Shown piece by piece: positions 7,478-15,805 of a stretch of 22,544 nucleotides of DNA. The translations under genes and the position numbers were made by a program. Location: assembly GCA_002405445.1 (NCBI GenBank), contig DHLV01000107.1, positions 24,120 to 46,663 of the forward strand. The letters run 5' to 3'. The notes beneath the pieces are model-generated. The model was not told where the DNA came from and did not search any database. It worked only from the letters and a program-made list of their open reading frames with translations. The DNA is from Flammeovirgaceae bacterium UBA4659 (GTDB lineage: Bacteria; Bacteroidota; Bacteroidia; Cytophagales; Cyclobacteriaceae). Position 1 is the stretch's first letter; each line of letters starts with the position of its first letter.

Positions 7478-7897
7478 TTACAACACGATGTTTCTCTCTA
7501 CAAAGAATTCTTTGCCGTTCATTTTCCATTGAATACTTAACCGATAAAGCCCGCGCTGCGGCAGCGAAATCGCAAAGGCATGCGGAGACGCCAGCGAATG
7601 ATCAAACCTAAATGCTTGGTCCAAACGGCTGTCGGACGGGCGGTTAAGTTTGATCAGCCCCTCTTGCACCAAAGCCATTTGAGAAAAAGTAAGGCTGAGA
7701 CTTTGGTTATCCACCGACACTACCGGCAACTCAGCCAGTGCCTCTGCATTCTTCTTATGCAGCAGTTTTTGATCATATCGCAGATCTTCCTGGTAATAGT
7801 TGGCCGACACCAACGGGATCTCTTGCTTCACGCAAACGGCAACCAAAGTGCCAATGAATAAAGCAAAAGCAATGAATGAAAAAGCAACATACTTCAT
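7478..7897 (-). CDS. ccoH: CcoH/FixH family cbb3 oxidase assembly protein
   Basis: A 139-residue protein with one N-terminal membrane anchor (about residues 3-24) and a periplasmic domain. The segment PLVSANYYQEDLRYDQKLLH is the family signature: a YY-containing stretch just after the anchor. CcoH is a membrane protein needed for stable assembly of the cbb3 oxidase and stays associated with it. The ATG at 7897 overlaps the ccoG stop by four bases (ATGA), and the next gene begins after one base, which indicates tight translational coupling. The rest of the sequence is poorly conserved in the family, so the call rests on the signature and the context. Confidence 0.9.
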   Translation of the reverse strand: MKYVAFSFIAFALFIGTLVAVCVKQEIPLVSANYYQEDLRYDQKLLHKKNAEALAELPVVSVDNQSLSLTFSQMALVQEGLIKLNRPSDSRLDQAFRFDHSLASPHAFAISLPQRGLYRLSIQWKMNGKEFFVERNIVL

Positions 7898-9372
7898 AGT
7901 TGTATTTTTTTGGGTTTAATGGGACCAACAAATTTTGCTTTCACCGACTGAATTTTTTGCCCGTTTTGATAAACTCCCACCACAATGGTTGTCTTAAGGC
8001 CGGTGAGCGATGTCTCCGGCATCTTTACCATAATCATTCGCTTGAGTAAGCTCTCGATTGGCACTTCAATGGTACCTTGTCCGATATACGAAAGGGCGGC
8101 ACCTTCGGGAGACTCGACTGCCAATTCGAGGGGAACGCGTTCCAAAGTCTTGTTCACAAATTCGATTGAATATATATTGGTGATCAAGCCATCGTCTGTT
8201 TTGGTGTACAGGGTGCCGGGCACCTTTAAGATGGTTGTTTCAATATCAGCTCGGGTAAATATAAAGTAGCTCAACAAGGCCAACAGGCCAATCAACACAA
8301 ATGAGTAGCCCAGCACACGAGGTGTAACGATTTTCTGCCTACCCTCCTGAATGGCGTTGTAAGATGAGTAGCGGATCAATCCTTTGGGCTTATCGATTTT
8401 GGTCATGATGTCATCACAGGCATCAATACACGCAGTGCAGTTCACGCACTCGAGTTGGGTACCGTTTCGGATGTCAATACCGGTAGGGCAAACGTGCACG
8501 CACATTTTGCAATCGATGCAGTCACCCTGTTTTTCCGTAACGGCCAGCTGGGTTTTTTGAAGCCTGCCGCGGGGCTCACCGCGTAACCAATCATAGGCTA
8601 CCACAATCGAATTTTTCACCAACAACACACTCTGCAATCGGCCGTAGGGGCACACCACTGTGCATGCTTGTTCGCGAAACCAACTGAACACCCCATAAAA
8701 CAAACCGGTAAAAATAACCAAGCCAATAAACCCGGCCATGTGCCGGTTGGGTGGCTGAGAAATTATCACCTTGACTTGTTCGATACCGATGAGATATGAC
8801 ATAGCCACGTGCGAGATCAGCAACGAGATCAGAATAAACATTGTGTGCTTTGTTACCTTGCGAATGATGCGCTGCGATGTGATCGGAAGTTTGGCTTCCC
8901 TTCTTTGCTGGTTGGCATCGCCCTCGAGCCAATACTCGATTTTGCGAAACACCATTTCCATAAACAAAGTTTGCGGGCAAGCCCAACCGCACCACAACCG
9001 GCCAAATGCCACGGTAAACAAAATCACAAAAACAAAAAAAGTGATGAGCGTAATGGCCAGCAGGAAAAAATCCTGCGGCCAAAATATTTGCCCAAACACT
9101 ATGAATTTACGTTCGAAGAAGTTAAACAACATCAGCGGTTTTCCGTGCAGCGTAATAAACGGGCCGGCAAAGAATATTGCCAACAACACGGTGCTTACGA
9201 TGCTGCGTTTGTGATGGTATGCACCGCTGGGCTTTTTTGCATACACCCACACCCGCTTGCCGGATGCGTCAACTGTGGAAATTGCATTGCGAAACTCCTC
9301 GTCATACAGATACAGTGAATTCACGCTGGTGCCTTTCTCCTTCCCTGCGTTTTTGTCAACTTGATACTCCAT
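7894..9372 (-). CDS. ccoG: CcoG/FixG cbb3 oxidase accessory protein
   Basis: A 492-residue membrane iron-sulfur protein. Hydrophobic helices lie at about 60-82, 100-123, 176-197 and 210-230, with another near 345-365. Cysteine motifs are CGWAC (C128, C132), CTVVC followed by PYGRLQSV (C237, C241), and two ferredoxin-like 4Fe-4S clusters: CIDCKMCVHVCPTG (C285, 288, 291, 295) and CVNCTACIDACD (C309, 312, 315, 319). The C-terminal 110 residues form the FixG immunoglobulin-like periplasmic domain. CcoG has been shown to reduce Cu(II) to Cu(I) for the CuB centre of cbb3 oxidase. Its position between ccoP and ccoH is canonical. Length is normal for the family, and no key cysteine is missing. Confidence 0.96.
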   Translation of the reverse strand: MEYQVDKNAGKEKGTSVNSLYLYDEEFRNAISTVDASGKRVWVYAKKPSGAYHHKRSIVSTVLLAIFFAGPFITLHGKPLMLFNFFERKFIVFGQIFWPQDFFLLAITLITFFVFVILFTVAFGRLWCGWACPQTLFMEMVFRKIEYWLEGDANQQRREAKLPITSQRIIRKVTKHTMFILISLLISHVAMSYLIGIEQVKVIISQPPNRHMAGFIGLVIFTGLFYGVFSWFREQACTVVCPYGRLQSVLLVKNSIVVAYDWLRGEPRGRLQKTQLAVTEKQGDCIDCKMCVHVCPTGIDIRNGTQLECVNCTACIDACDDIMTKIDKPKGLIRYSSYNAIQEGRQKIVTPRVLGYSFVLIGLLALLSYFIFTRADIETTILKVPGTLYTKTDDGLITNIYSIEFVNKTLERVPLELAVESPEGAALSYIGQGTIEVPIESLLKRMIMVKMPETSLTGLKTTIVVGVYQNGQKIQSVKAKFVGPIKPKKIQL

Positions 9373-9402
9373 TACATCAGGCGGTGGTGTACGTATTGTA
9401 AA

Positions 9403-10329
9403 CTATAAACTCGCTTGGGTCTTCACGGTGTCTGGCTTGGCTACAGGTTTCAAGTCAGGCTTGAACAAATCCCCTTCAGGCTTTTTTGCGTTAGGCGGAT
9501 TGGTGCCCCGAAGCGCCAACACATAGCTTGACACATTTTTCATTTTTTCCGGGCTGATCACACCCTCCCAGGCGATCATATTGGTGCCCTGCACGCCATG
9601 TCGCACGGTTTTGAAAATGTCTTTGATGGTTCCACCGTGTTTCCAATAATCGTCAGCCAAATTTGGCCCGATGTCGCCACCACCATCTTTGCGATGGCAC
9701 GAAGCACAGGTATTCAAAAAAATTTGCTTGCCCTCGGCTAGCGCCAACGCATCTGCCGTTGCCTCCACATTATTTTCATCGATGGCTGCCACTGGGTTTG
9801 TGGCCAACAATTTTTGCATTTGCGCTTGTGCAACGGCCACCTCGTTGTCATACTCTGCTTTTTGTGAAGGCAGGGTGCCCATCACATGGTAGAACAGCAG
9901 GTAAGCCACCGAAAAGATGATGGTTACAACAAACAAGCCCGTCCACCAGGGTGGCAGATGGTTGTCAAGTTCCCTGATGCCGTCATAACTGTGGGCAAAG
10001 GTGATGGACTGTTCTTTTTCTACCGGCACAAAATCATGTGACTTTTGCCAAACCCTTTCCCAAAACGAAGGCTCGGGCACGTACGGCACACCCAGGCGCT
10101 CGGCTTTTTCTTTGGCCGCCTGGCGGTTCATATAGTTGATCACCCGCAGCATGTAAACAGCTACCAACAGCACCAAAATGGCGAGCATAAAAATAAAACC
10201 TACGATCACGTAAAAGGCGAGCATGGGGTCGTCTAAAAGACTTGCCTCAGCAGGTTTGGTCACCGTTTGCGCAAATAAATTTTGCGCTGTTGCAAACGAT
10301 GTGAATAACAAAATGGTGAAGTGTTTCAT
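9403..10329 (-). CDS. ccoP: cbb3-type cytochrome c oxidase subunit III, single heme c
   Basis: A 308-residue protein. An N-terminal hydrophobic segment ending near NLFAQ may be a signal peptide. Membrane helices follow at about 38-60 and 130-150, the second preceded by the CcoP signature YDGIRELDNHLPPWW. The periplasmic part has only one heme c site, CASCH (C208, C211, H212), with a likely axial Met at 251 (GTNMIAW). Proteobacterial CcoP normally has two heme c domains; here a single domain is present, with a Pro/Lys-rich tail instead of the second. It passes electrons from soluble donors to CcoO and CcoN. It starts 110 bp after the ccoQ-like gene and stops 30 bp before ccoG. Confidence 0.95.
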   Translation of the reverse strand: MKHFTILLFTSFATAQNLFAQTVTKPAEASLLDDPMLAFYVIVGFIFMLAILVLLVAVYMLRVINYMNRQAAKEKAERLGVPYVPEPSFWERVWQKSHDFVPVEKEQSITFAHSYDGIRELDNHLPPWWTGLFVVTIIFSVAYLLFYHVMGTLPSQKAEYDNEVAVAQAQMQKLLATNPVAAIDENNVEATADALALAEGKQIFLNTCASCHRKDGGGDIGPNLADDYWKHGGTIKDIFKTVRHGVQGTNMIAWEGVISPEKMKNVSSYVLALRGTNPPNAKKPEGDLFKPDLKPVAKPDTVKTQASL

Positions 10330-10439
10330 GTGTTTATGATTGTTACGTTGTTCAGATACCTAGATACTTTTAGTCATTTTGGCACTCCCGCACAGCAAAG
10401 AACCTATTTTGTAGTGTGAAGATTGTTTGCGTTCCCATT

Positions 10440-10634
10440 TCATGATCGGGTATTGAGCGGCTCATTTGGCACCGTATCGTCCTGCAACGGCATGTTGCTC
10501 ATTTCCTCGATGAATTTCTTGTCGGCAGCAAACGCCCACCACAGCAATCCAATGAAGAACGAAAAGAATATCACAAATGAAATTACAGGCCAGATTTGAA
10601 TATTGTCGATTGAACGAAGAACATCTTTGTACAT
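10440..10634 (-). CDS. ccoQ: CcoQ/FixQ-like small subunit of cbb3 oxidase
   Basis: A 64-residue protein with one membrane helix (about residues 15-36, IWPVISFVIFFSFFIGLLWW). It is followed by a short charged segment (AFAADKKFIEEMSNMPLQDD). Size, topology and place between the catalytic subunit and ccoP match CcoQ, which stabilises the assembled cbb3 complex. Sequence similarity in this family is weak, so the name depends mainly on context. The ATG is 11 bp after the ccoNO stop. Confidence 0.82.
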   Translation of the reverse strand: MYKDVLRSIDNIQIWPVISFVIFFSFFIGLLWWAFAADKKFIEEMSNMPLQDDTVPNEPLNTRS

Positions 10635-10645
10635 GGCTGGCTGTG

Positions 10646-12793
10646 TTATTGGTTTTGTGCTACCTTCTCTCCTTTGATATCAACGCCAAGGCGTTGCAAA
10701 TAGGCAATCAGGGCAACGATCTCGGCTTCAGGCTGTGTTTCATATCCTTCCTTCTTCAAGCCATCCACGATCTTCGCGGCCTGCGCATCCAACTCTTCAT
10801 TGGCCACATCCTCGTAACGATCGGCATACGGCACACCCACGGTGCGCAGCGCTTTGATTTTGGCGGCCGTCAACGACTTGTCGATCAACTGTTCATATAA
10901 CCAAGGGTAAGCTGGCATGATTGAGCCCGTGCTGACTTCTTGTGGCGTGAGCATGTGGCGGTAGTGCCAGCTGTCGGCATACTTTCCGCCAATGCGGTGC
11001 AAATCCGGGCCCGTTCGTTTTGACCCCCACAAGAATGGGTGATCATATACGTACTCGCCCGATTTTGAGTACTCGCCATTCTTAGGGTCGTAGCGCTGCA
11101 CTTCGCTGCGGAAGGGCCGTATCAATTGCGAGTGGCAGTTCACACAACCCTCGCGGATGTAGATATCACGGCCATGTATTTCCAGTGGGGTGTATGGCTT
11201 CACCGAAGCGATGGTGGGCACGTTTGATTTGATCAGGAATGTAGGAACCAACTCAATTGCACCACCGATCAAAATTGCAATCAGCGCCAGCGTGGTGAAC
11301 AACACAGGCCTGTTTTCCAAAACGTGGTGCCAATAACCATCATTGTGCGCCACTTTTATACGAGGTGATACCACTGCTTCTTCATCAGCCACAAATTTTC
11401 CCGCGGCAGCGGTCTTTACCAGATTGTACACCATCAGGAAAACACCCGCCAAATACAGGGCGCCACCCGCTGCCCGCATCATGTACATGGGCATAATTTT
11501 GGTGGTAGTTTCCAAAAAGTTTTGATATGTGAGAAAGCCATCGGGGTTAAACTCTTTCCACATCAGGCTCTGTACCACGCCCGACACATACATCGGCAAC
11601 GCGTAGATGACAATACCCAAAGTACCCAGCCAAAAGTGGGTGTTGGCCATCTGCACCGAAAACAACCTGGTATTCCACATTCTTGGCACCAGCCAATAAA
11701 CCATACCGAAAATCAAGAATCCATTCCAGCCCAACCCACCGATGTGCACATGTGCAATCACCCAGTCGGTGAAGTGTGCGATGGCATTCACATTTTTCAA
11801 GCTTAGGAGCGGTCCTTCTAAAGTGGCCATACCATAAGCGGTAACGGCCACCACCATAAATTTTAAAACCGGATCTTCGCGTACGCGATCCCATGCGCCA
11901 CGCAGCGTCAGTAAACCATTGAGCATGCCACCCCAACTCGGAGCAATGAGCATCACTGAGAAAACAACACCCAACGATTGAGCCCAGTCGGGTAACGTGC
12001 TGTATAACAGGTGATGAGGCCCGGCCCAGATATAAATAAAGATCAATGACCAAAAGTGTATGATCGACAGCCGGTAAGAGTACACCGGGCGATTGGCTGC
12101 CTTGGGCATGAAGTAATACATCATGCCCAAATAAGGCGTGGTAAGAAAAAACGCGACCGCATTGTGACCATACCACCACTGCACCAGCGCATCTTGCACA
12201 CCCGCATACCAACTATAACTTTTCAGAAATGTGACCGGCATCTCAAAAGAGTTGACGATGTGCAGCACGGCCACGGTAATGAACGTTGCAATGTAGAACC
12301 AAACCGCTACATACATGTGATCTTCCCTGCGTTTGATGATCGTGCCAATCATATTGATGCCGAACATCACCCATACCAAGGCAATGGCAATGTCTATTGG
12401 CCACTCGAGCTCAGCATACTCCTTACCTGACGAAATACCCAGGGGCAGCGTAATGGCTGCGGCAAGAATGATGAGCTGCCAGCCCCAAAAGTGGGCCCAA
12501 CTAAGGGTATCGCTCAACAGCCTCGCCTTCAGCAATCGCTGTAAACTGTAGTATACCCCGGCAAACATGGCGTTGCCCACAAAGGCAAAGATCACCGCAT
12601 TGGTGTGCAGCGGCCGAATTCGCCCGAAGGATACAAACTGCCCGAAGAATCGTTCAGAGAAATTAAAATTAGGATTGAATAATTGGATTGCGATCAGCAG
12701 CCCAACGGTCATACCCACAATCCCGAAAATCACCGCAGCGATCAAAAATGCTTTGACAATTTTATTGTCGTAGTGGATTTTTTCTAGTTCCAT
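10646..12793 (-). CDS. ccoNO: Fused cbb3-type cytochrome c oxidase subunits I and II (CcoN-CcoO)
   Basis: A 715-residue protein. Residues 1 to about 465 are CcoN with some 12 helices and all expected metal ligands: H63 (RPLHTN) and H350 for low-spin heme b, H348 for the high-spin heme (AHVHIGG), H210 (WWYGHN) plus H260 and H261 (GPHH) for CuB. Y254 (FIYIWAG) sits where cbb3 enzymes have the Tyr crosslinked to a CuB His. After a linker, a helix at about 496-520 begins CcoO, with heme c site C550-VN-C553-H554 and axial Met 626 (SIMPAYPWL). The fusion of the two subunits into one chain is a known Bacteroidota arrangement. The enzyme is the high-affinity, proton-pumping oxidase used at low oxygen. 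It is first in its operon. Confidence 0.97.
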   Translation of the reverse strand: MELEKIHYDNKIVKAFLIAAVIFGIVGMTVGLLIAIQLFNPNFNFSERFFGQFVSFGRIRPLHTNAVIFAFVGNAMFAGVYYSLQRLLKARLLSDTLSWAHFWGWQLIILAAAITLPLGISSGKEYAELEWPIDIAIALVWVMFGINMIGTIIKRREDHMYVAVWFYIATFITVAVLHIVNSFEMPVTFLKSYSWYAGVQDALVQWWYGHNAVAFFLTTPYLGMMYYFMPKAANRPVYSYRLSIIHFWSLIFIYIWAGPHHLLYSTLPDWAQSLGVVFSVMLIAPSWGGMLNGLLTLRGAWDRVREDPVLKFMVVAVTAYGMATLEGPLLSLKNVNAIAHFTDWVIAHVHIGGLGWNGFLIFGMVYWLVPRMWNTRLFSVQMANTHFWLGTLGIVIYALPMYVSGVVQSLMWKEFNPDGFLTYQNFLETTTKIMPMYMMRAAGGALYLAGVFLMVYNLVKTAAAGKFVADEEAVVSPRIKVAHNDGYWHHVLENRPVLFTTLALIAILIGGAIELVPTFLIKSNVPTIASVKPYTPLEIHGRDIYIREGCVNCHSQLIRPFRSEVQRYDPKNGEYSKSGEYVYDHPFLWGSKRTGPDLHRIGGKYADSWHYRHMLTPQEVSTGSIMPAYPWLYEQLIDKSLTAAKIKALRTVGVPYADRYEDVANEELDAQAAKIVDGLKKEGYETQPEAEIVALIAYLQRLGVDIKGEKVAQNQ

Positions 12794-12867
12794 AGGATAA
12801 GGTTATAGCTTGAATTTTTTCAGCCCTAAAAGTAGAACAGCCTCATCGCGTGGAGGCATGATCGCAA

Positions 12868-13005
12868 TTAGCCGGTTACATGATTTTTGTCAGGAAAAAA
12901 AACTCCATGCGTGATGCCGCGCTCGGTCTTGCGTTTGCGCACCAAATTCCGTTTAACCCACTCCCGCAATCGATAAACAAAGAAATGAGATAGCCCGCAT
13001 TTCAT
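12868..13005 (-). CDS. Doubtful small basic protein or gene remnant
   Basis: An ATG at 13005 opens a 45-residue frame that begins MKCGLSHFFVYRLREWVKRN, continues LVRKRKTERG and ends GVFFPDKNHVTG. It is strongly basic in the middle and is preceded in frame by a GTG (VLHIT) option. It overlaps the FNR-like dyad upstream of ccoNO. I recognise no family. It could be an upstream leader peptide, a remnant of a lost gene, or chance. Confidence 0.2.
   Translation of the reverse strand: MKCGLSHFFVYRLREWVKRNLVRKRKTERGITHGVFFPDKNHVTG
12881..12892. promoter_or_regulatory. Candidate FNR/CRP-type site upstream of ccoNO
   Basis: TGATTTTTGTCA keeps the TGA-N6-TCA core of FNR/CRP-family sites, although the outer bases of the FNR consensus (TTGAT-N4-ATCAA) are only partly matched. 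It lies about 94 bp before the ccoNO start, and cbb3 operons are commonly activated by FNR-type regulators at low oxygen. The call rests on a short motif and on context. Confidence 0.35.
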
Positions 13006-13166
13006 GGTGATGTGGAGCACCCGATGGTAGATTCAATTTGTTCAGTTTCGTGATGCTGTTAATACAGGGCAAAGCAATTGTTAATAAATCATTCGTGCGA
13101 AGGGCTGACGATCACTTTGACTCAATGGAGAATACTGGTAGTACACTTCATTTGCCAATCGGGTGG

Positions 13167-13174
13167 TATGTTTG
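13167..13174 (+). promoter_or_regulatory. -7 promoter box of the TauE/SafE-like gene
   Basis: TATGTTTG is an exact match to the Bacteroidota -7 consensus TAnnTTTG. It ends 23 bp before the ATG at 13198, so the leader would be about 15-18 bases. A matching -33 TTG at the usual distance was not evident. Confidence 0.5.
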
Positions 13175-13197
13175 CATGACCATGCACTTTTTGGGTG

Positions 13198-13932
13198 ATG
13201 AGTATTGATACACTGATCTATTTTGCTTTGTTGGCGTTAATGGCTGAAATTCTGGGGACCGTTGGTGGCTTTGGTTCTTCCGTTTTTTTTGTGCCGATTG
13301 CTGCTTACTTTCTCGACTTTCACACCGTGTTGGGAGTAACCGCTGTCTTTCATGTTACCAGTAACCTTTCAAAAATTGCGCTCTTTAACAAAGATGCCGA
13401 TAGGCAGTTATTGTTGTATTTAGGCGCGCCTGCCATCGCCATGGTAGTGGTGGGTGCATGGTGGAGTAAATACCTGGAAACACAATGGCTTGAAGTGTTG
13501 CTCGCTGGTTTTCTGGTAGTATTGAGCTTATCGCTGCTCATTTGGAAGACTTTATATATGGAGCCTACCAGGCTGAATTCTGCACTGGGTGGCATTATCT
13601 CTGGGTTACTGGCCGGGCTGCTCGGCACGGGGGGCGCAATTCGTGGCATCACAATGGCCTCATACAATCTTTCGATCGACTCGTTTATCGCCACTTCGGC
13701 ATTGATCGACCTCGGAATTGACGCCAGCCGTAGCGTGGTGTATATATGGAACGGCTATATTCAATGGAGCGATATGACGTTGATTTTGATATTGGCCGTG
13801 GTCAGTTTTGTAGGGACGTACACAGGCAAGAAAATACTACAGCGCTTTACGCAACAGCAATTTAAAAATATTGTGTTGCTGCTCATTCTGGCAACTGGCG
13901 TTTACACCCTGCTGAAATTCGCTTTTCCCTGA
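13198..13932 (+). CDS. TauE/SafE family membrane transporter
   Basis: A 244-residue polytopic membrane protein with about seven or eight helices. The N-terminal half has GTVGGFGSSVFFVP, and the second half repeats the pattern as GLLAGLLGTGGAIRG. These are the paired glycine-rich motifs of the TauE/SafE (PF01925) carriers, which move sulfite, sulfonates or other small organic anions across the inner membrane. The substrate cannot be predicted. The start is taken at the ATG at 13198; a GTG immediately before it is also possible. It is divergent from the oxidase operon and is a different family from the SafE/DsbD_2 protein at the end of that operon, despite the shared database name. Confidence 0.9.
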   Translation: MSIDTLIYFALLALMAEILGTVGGFGSSVFFVPIAAYFLDFHTVLGVTAVFHVTSNLSKIALFNKDADRQLLLYLGAPAIAMVVVGAWWSKYLETQWLEVLLAGFLVVLSLSLLIWKTLYMEPTRLNSALGGIISGLLAGLLGTGGAIRGITMASYNLSIDSFIATSALIDLGIDASRSVVYIWNGYIQWSDMTLILILAVVSFVGTYTGKKILQRFTQQQFKNIVLLLILATGVYTLLKFAFP

Positions 13933-14263
13933 GTGTCGGCAAAAAACCCCGATCAGGAACACTTCCATTACAGCGCACGCGAACTGCCTGGATTGGCGCT
14001 GCTAATGCATCGTTGCCCCATCCAAAAAGGCGATCAACATAACATGGGCATCTCTAAAAACCTTTTGCAAGTTGCCAGACCGAGCTGACCAAAGCCATTG
14101 GGAAGCAAATGTCAAATCAATTGGTGTCGCCAAGCTCAACGGGACGCGGTTTTTTGAGATGCGCTGGGTAAATCATCTACATCACGCCTCGAATGCCCGT
14201 GTCTAACAAGTTTTCTTGATCTTCGAGCAAACAACGGTCTGTAACCAACATGCTATAAACAAC
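13933..14263. other. Intergenic region holding repeat copy 2
   Basis: These 331 bp separate two plus-strand genes. Positions 14044-14166 are the second copy of the 123-bp element. The remaining parts contain no gene or clear terminator that I can support. Confidence 0.5.
14044..14166. repeat. 123-bp intergenic element with terminal inverted repeats, copy 2
   Basis: GCATCTCTAAAAACC (14048-14062) and GGTTTTTTGAGATGC (14148-14162) are inverted repeats matching at 14 of 15 positions. The order of internal words is the same as in copy 1: CAAGTTG, then GAGCTGA, then AAGCCATT, then GGAAGCAAAT, then TCAAAT. The length is identical. It lies between the TauE-like gene and the DUF1566 gene. Confidence 0.75.
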
Positions 14264-15460
14264 ATGAACGTAAAAGTATGGATAGTATTAGCGCTGGTTT
14301 TTTTTGGGTGTAACGATACGGTTGTCAGTCAGGCGCGAATTACCGGCATTACCGGTGGTTACAAAATCAGGCATACAGGAGTATCTACGTATTACGATAC
14401 AAACTTTGCCATCAGCAAGCCCGGGAGTCAATCTGTTTTTTTTTCTCAGGATGCCATGAATTACAATACATCGGAAAATTTTATTGATCATGGCGATGGC
14501 ACCATTACGGATTGTGTTACAGGGTTGATGTGGAAAAAGGATTTAACACCTAAACTAACGCTGGACGAAGCCAAGTCCATGCTGGATCAATTGAATGCCG
14601 GTAAATACAATGATTGGCGAATCCCCGGAATCAAAGAGCTGTTTTCACTGATCGACTACTCGGGTCAGGTATTTGGTGATCGATCTGTTCGCCTGTTTAT
14701 TAATTCAACCTACTTTGATCAACCCCTCGGCAATACAGCCATGGGAGAGCGGGAAATTGATGCACAAACATGGTCATCAACGGAGTGCCAATCGCTGACG
14801 ATGGGTAGAGACAGGTCAAGGTATGGAGTTAATTTTGTTGATGGGCGCATAAAGGCTTATCCCATTAAGGAACCGTTCTCAGGCCTACCCAACAGGCTTT
14901 ACTTCCGCTTCGTTAGAGGTAATCGCCACTATGGATACAATAAGCTCACTGACAATCATGATGGGACAATATCCGATGAAGCGACCGGACTGATGTGGCA
15001 AAAGGAGGATAGTCAAACAGGTTTTGATTGGAAATCTGCCTTGCAATATGCCCGTGTTCTGAGCCTTGCGAATCATTCTGATTGGCGCCTTCCGACCGTC
15101 AAAGAATTGGAAAGTTTAGTGGATTATGAAAACCAGGTAGACGTATCCGGCAAGGCCAGTATCTCGGAGTTGTTTCAAACCAGCAGGCGCAACAATCCCG
15201 ATGGTTCCCTCAACTACCCATACTATTGGTCGTCAACAACATTACTGGATGGCCCACAGCCGGGTAATCAGGCGGCCTATGTTTGTTTTGGAAAAGCATC
15301 TGCTTTTTTTAACGGGCAGTACGTTGATGCACATGGCACAGGCGCGATAAGAAGCGACATCAAATTGATGGCGCAAATGAACTATCCGATCGCTTTTGGC
15401 CCTCAAGGTGACCTGGTTTATGTGAAAAATTATGTGAGGTGTGTCCGGGATATCAAATAG
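14264..15460 (+). CDS. Secreted protein with two DUF1566 (Lcl C-terminal) domains
   Basis: A 398-residue exported protein. The N terminus MNVKVWIVLALVFFGCNDTV is a signal sequence. It may be cleaved as a lipoprotein before the Cys (FFGC is a weak lipobox) or by signal peptidase I after VVSQA. Two DUF1566 domains follow. Both have the pattern DGTITD/DGTISD, TGLMWKK/TGLMWQK, then NDWRIPGIKELFSLIDY or SDWRLPTVKELESLVDY, and later WSST and a RFVRG or VRCVRD ending. DUF1566 resembles FGE-sulfatase/C-type-lectin-like surface domains; no catalytic function is established. The ATG at 14264 is preferred to an upstream TTG (14216) because it begins the signal peptide directly. It is probably displayed on the cell surface or in the periplasm. 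Confidence 0.88.
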   Translation: MNVKVWIVLALVFFGCNDTVVSQARITGITGGYKIRHTGVSTYYDTNFAISKPGSQSVFFSQDAMNYNTSENFIDHGDGTITDCVTGLMWKKDLTPKLTLDEAKSMLDQLNAGKYNDWRIPGIKELFSLIDYSGQVFGDRSVRLFINSTYFDQPLGNTAMGEREIDAQTWSSTECQSLTMGRDRSRYGVNFVDGRIKAYPIKEPFSGLPNRLYFRFVRGNRHYGYNKLTDNHDGTISDEATGLMWQKEDSQTGFDWKSALQYARVLSLANHSDWRLPTVKELESLVDYENQVDVSGKASISELFQTSRRNNPDGSLNYPYYWSSTTLLDGPQPGNQAAYVCFGKASAFFNGQYVDAHGTGAIRSDIKLMAQMNYPIAFGPQGDLVYVKNYVRCVRDIK

Positions 15461-15805
15461 TCAGGTGTAGCGCTGCCATCGAGTTGTAGGCAAGAAAAAC
15501 CGAGCTAGTCATTTTTTTATCTTCAAATTTGTAAAGGTATCGGTTGAATTTTTACCAAAACTCATCTCAAAGACGTTTTCGAGAGACTTTTCACGTATTG
15601 GGGTTTTGTGCATAGCGGATTTTGAAGTCGGGTGAAAAGCCCACACAGCAGAGCGGTCAATGACACTGGAAATTCCCGGAAGGTATGTGCGCGATGGCTT
15701 CAAAGCCAAGATAGAACGCGAGTTGATAATCTTTTATTTCACCTGAGATTATTGTGCAATGATTTCACTTTCTTTACAACCAATGATTGATCAAATCTCA
15801 TCAAC
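15461..15805. other. Intergenic region, no gene supported
   Basis: These 345 bp follow the DUF1566 gene. A 66-codon reverse frame (15509-15709) starts only with TTG and shows no recognisable family, so it is not called. Just before the next gene there is an eight-base palindrome TTGATCAA, too short to interpret. I saw no convincing promoter or terminator. Confidence 0.45.

Larger units (their letters stand above)
12794..13197. other. Intergenic region between divergent ccoNO and the TauE-like gene
   Basis: These 404 bp hold the control regions of both neighbours. I see an FNR/CRP-like dyad at 12881-12892, a possible -7 box for ccoNO at 12827-12834 (TACTTTTA on the minus strand), a perfect -7 box for the plus-strand gene at 13167-13174, and a doubtful 45-residue reading frame at 12868-13005. 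There is no ccoS or ccoI gene here. Confidence 0.55.

Noticed and set aside
10335..10437. A roughly 20-codon frame in the 110-bp gap between ccoQ and ccoP
   Set aside because: Too short and without any recognised pattern; the gap is more likely untranslated.
14216..14263. TTG-initiated N-terminal extension of the DUF1566 protein
   Set aside because: It would put 16 mostly polar residues before the signal peptide; the ATG at 14264 starts the signal sequence directly.
15509..15709. A 66-codon minus-strand frame
   Set aside because: It starts only with TTG, shows no recognisable domain and has no promoter; treated as chance.
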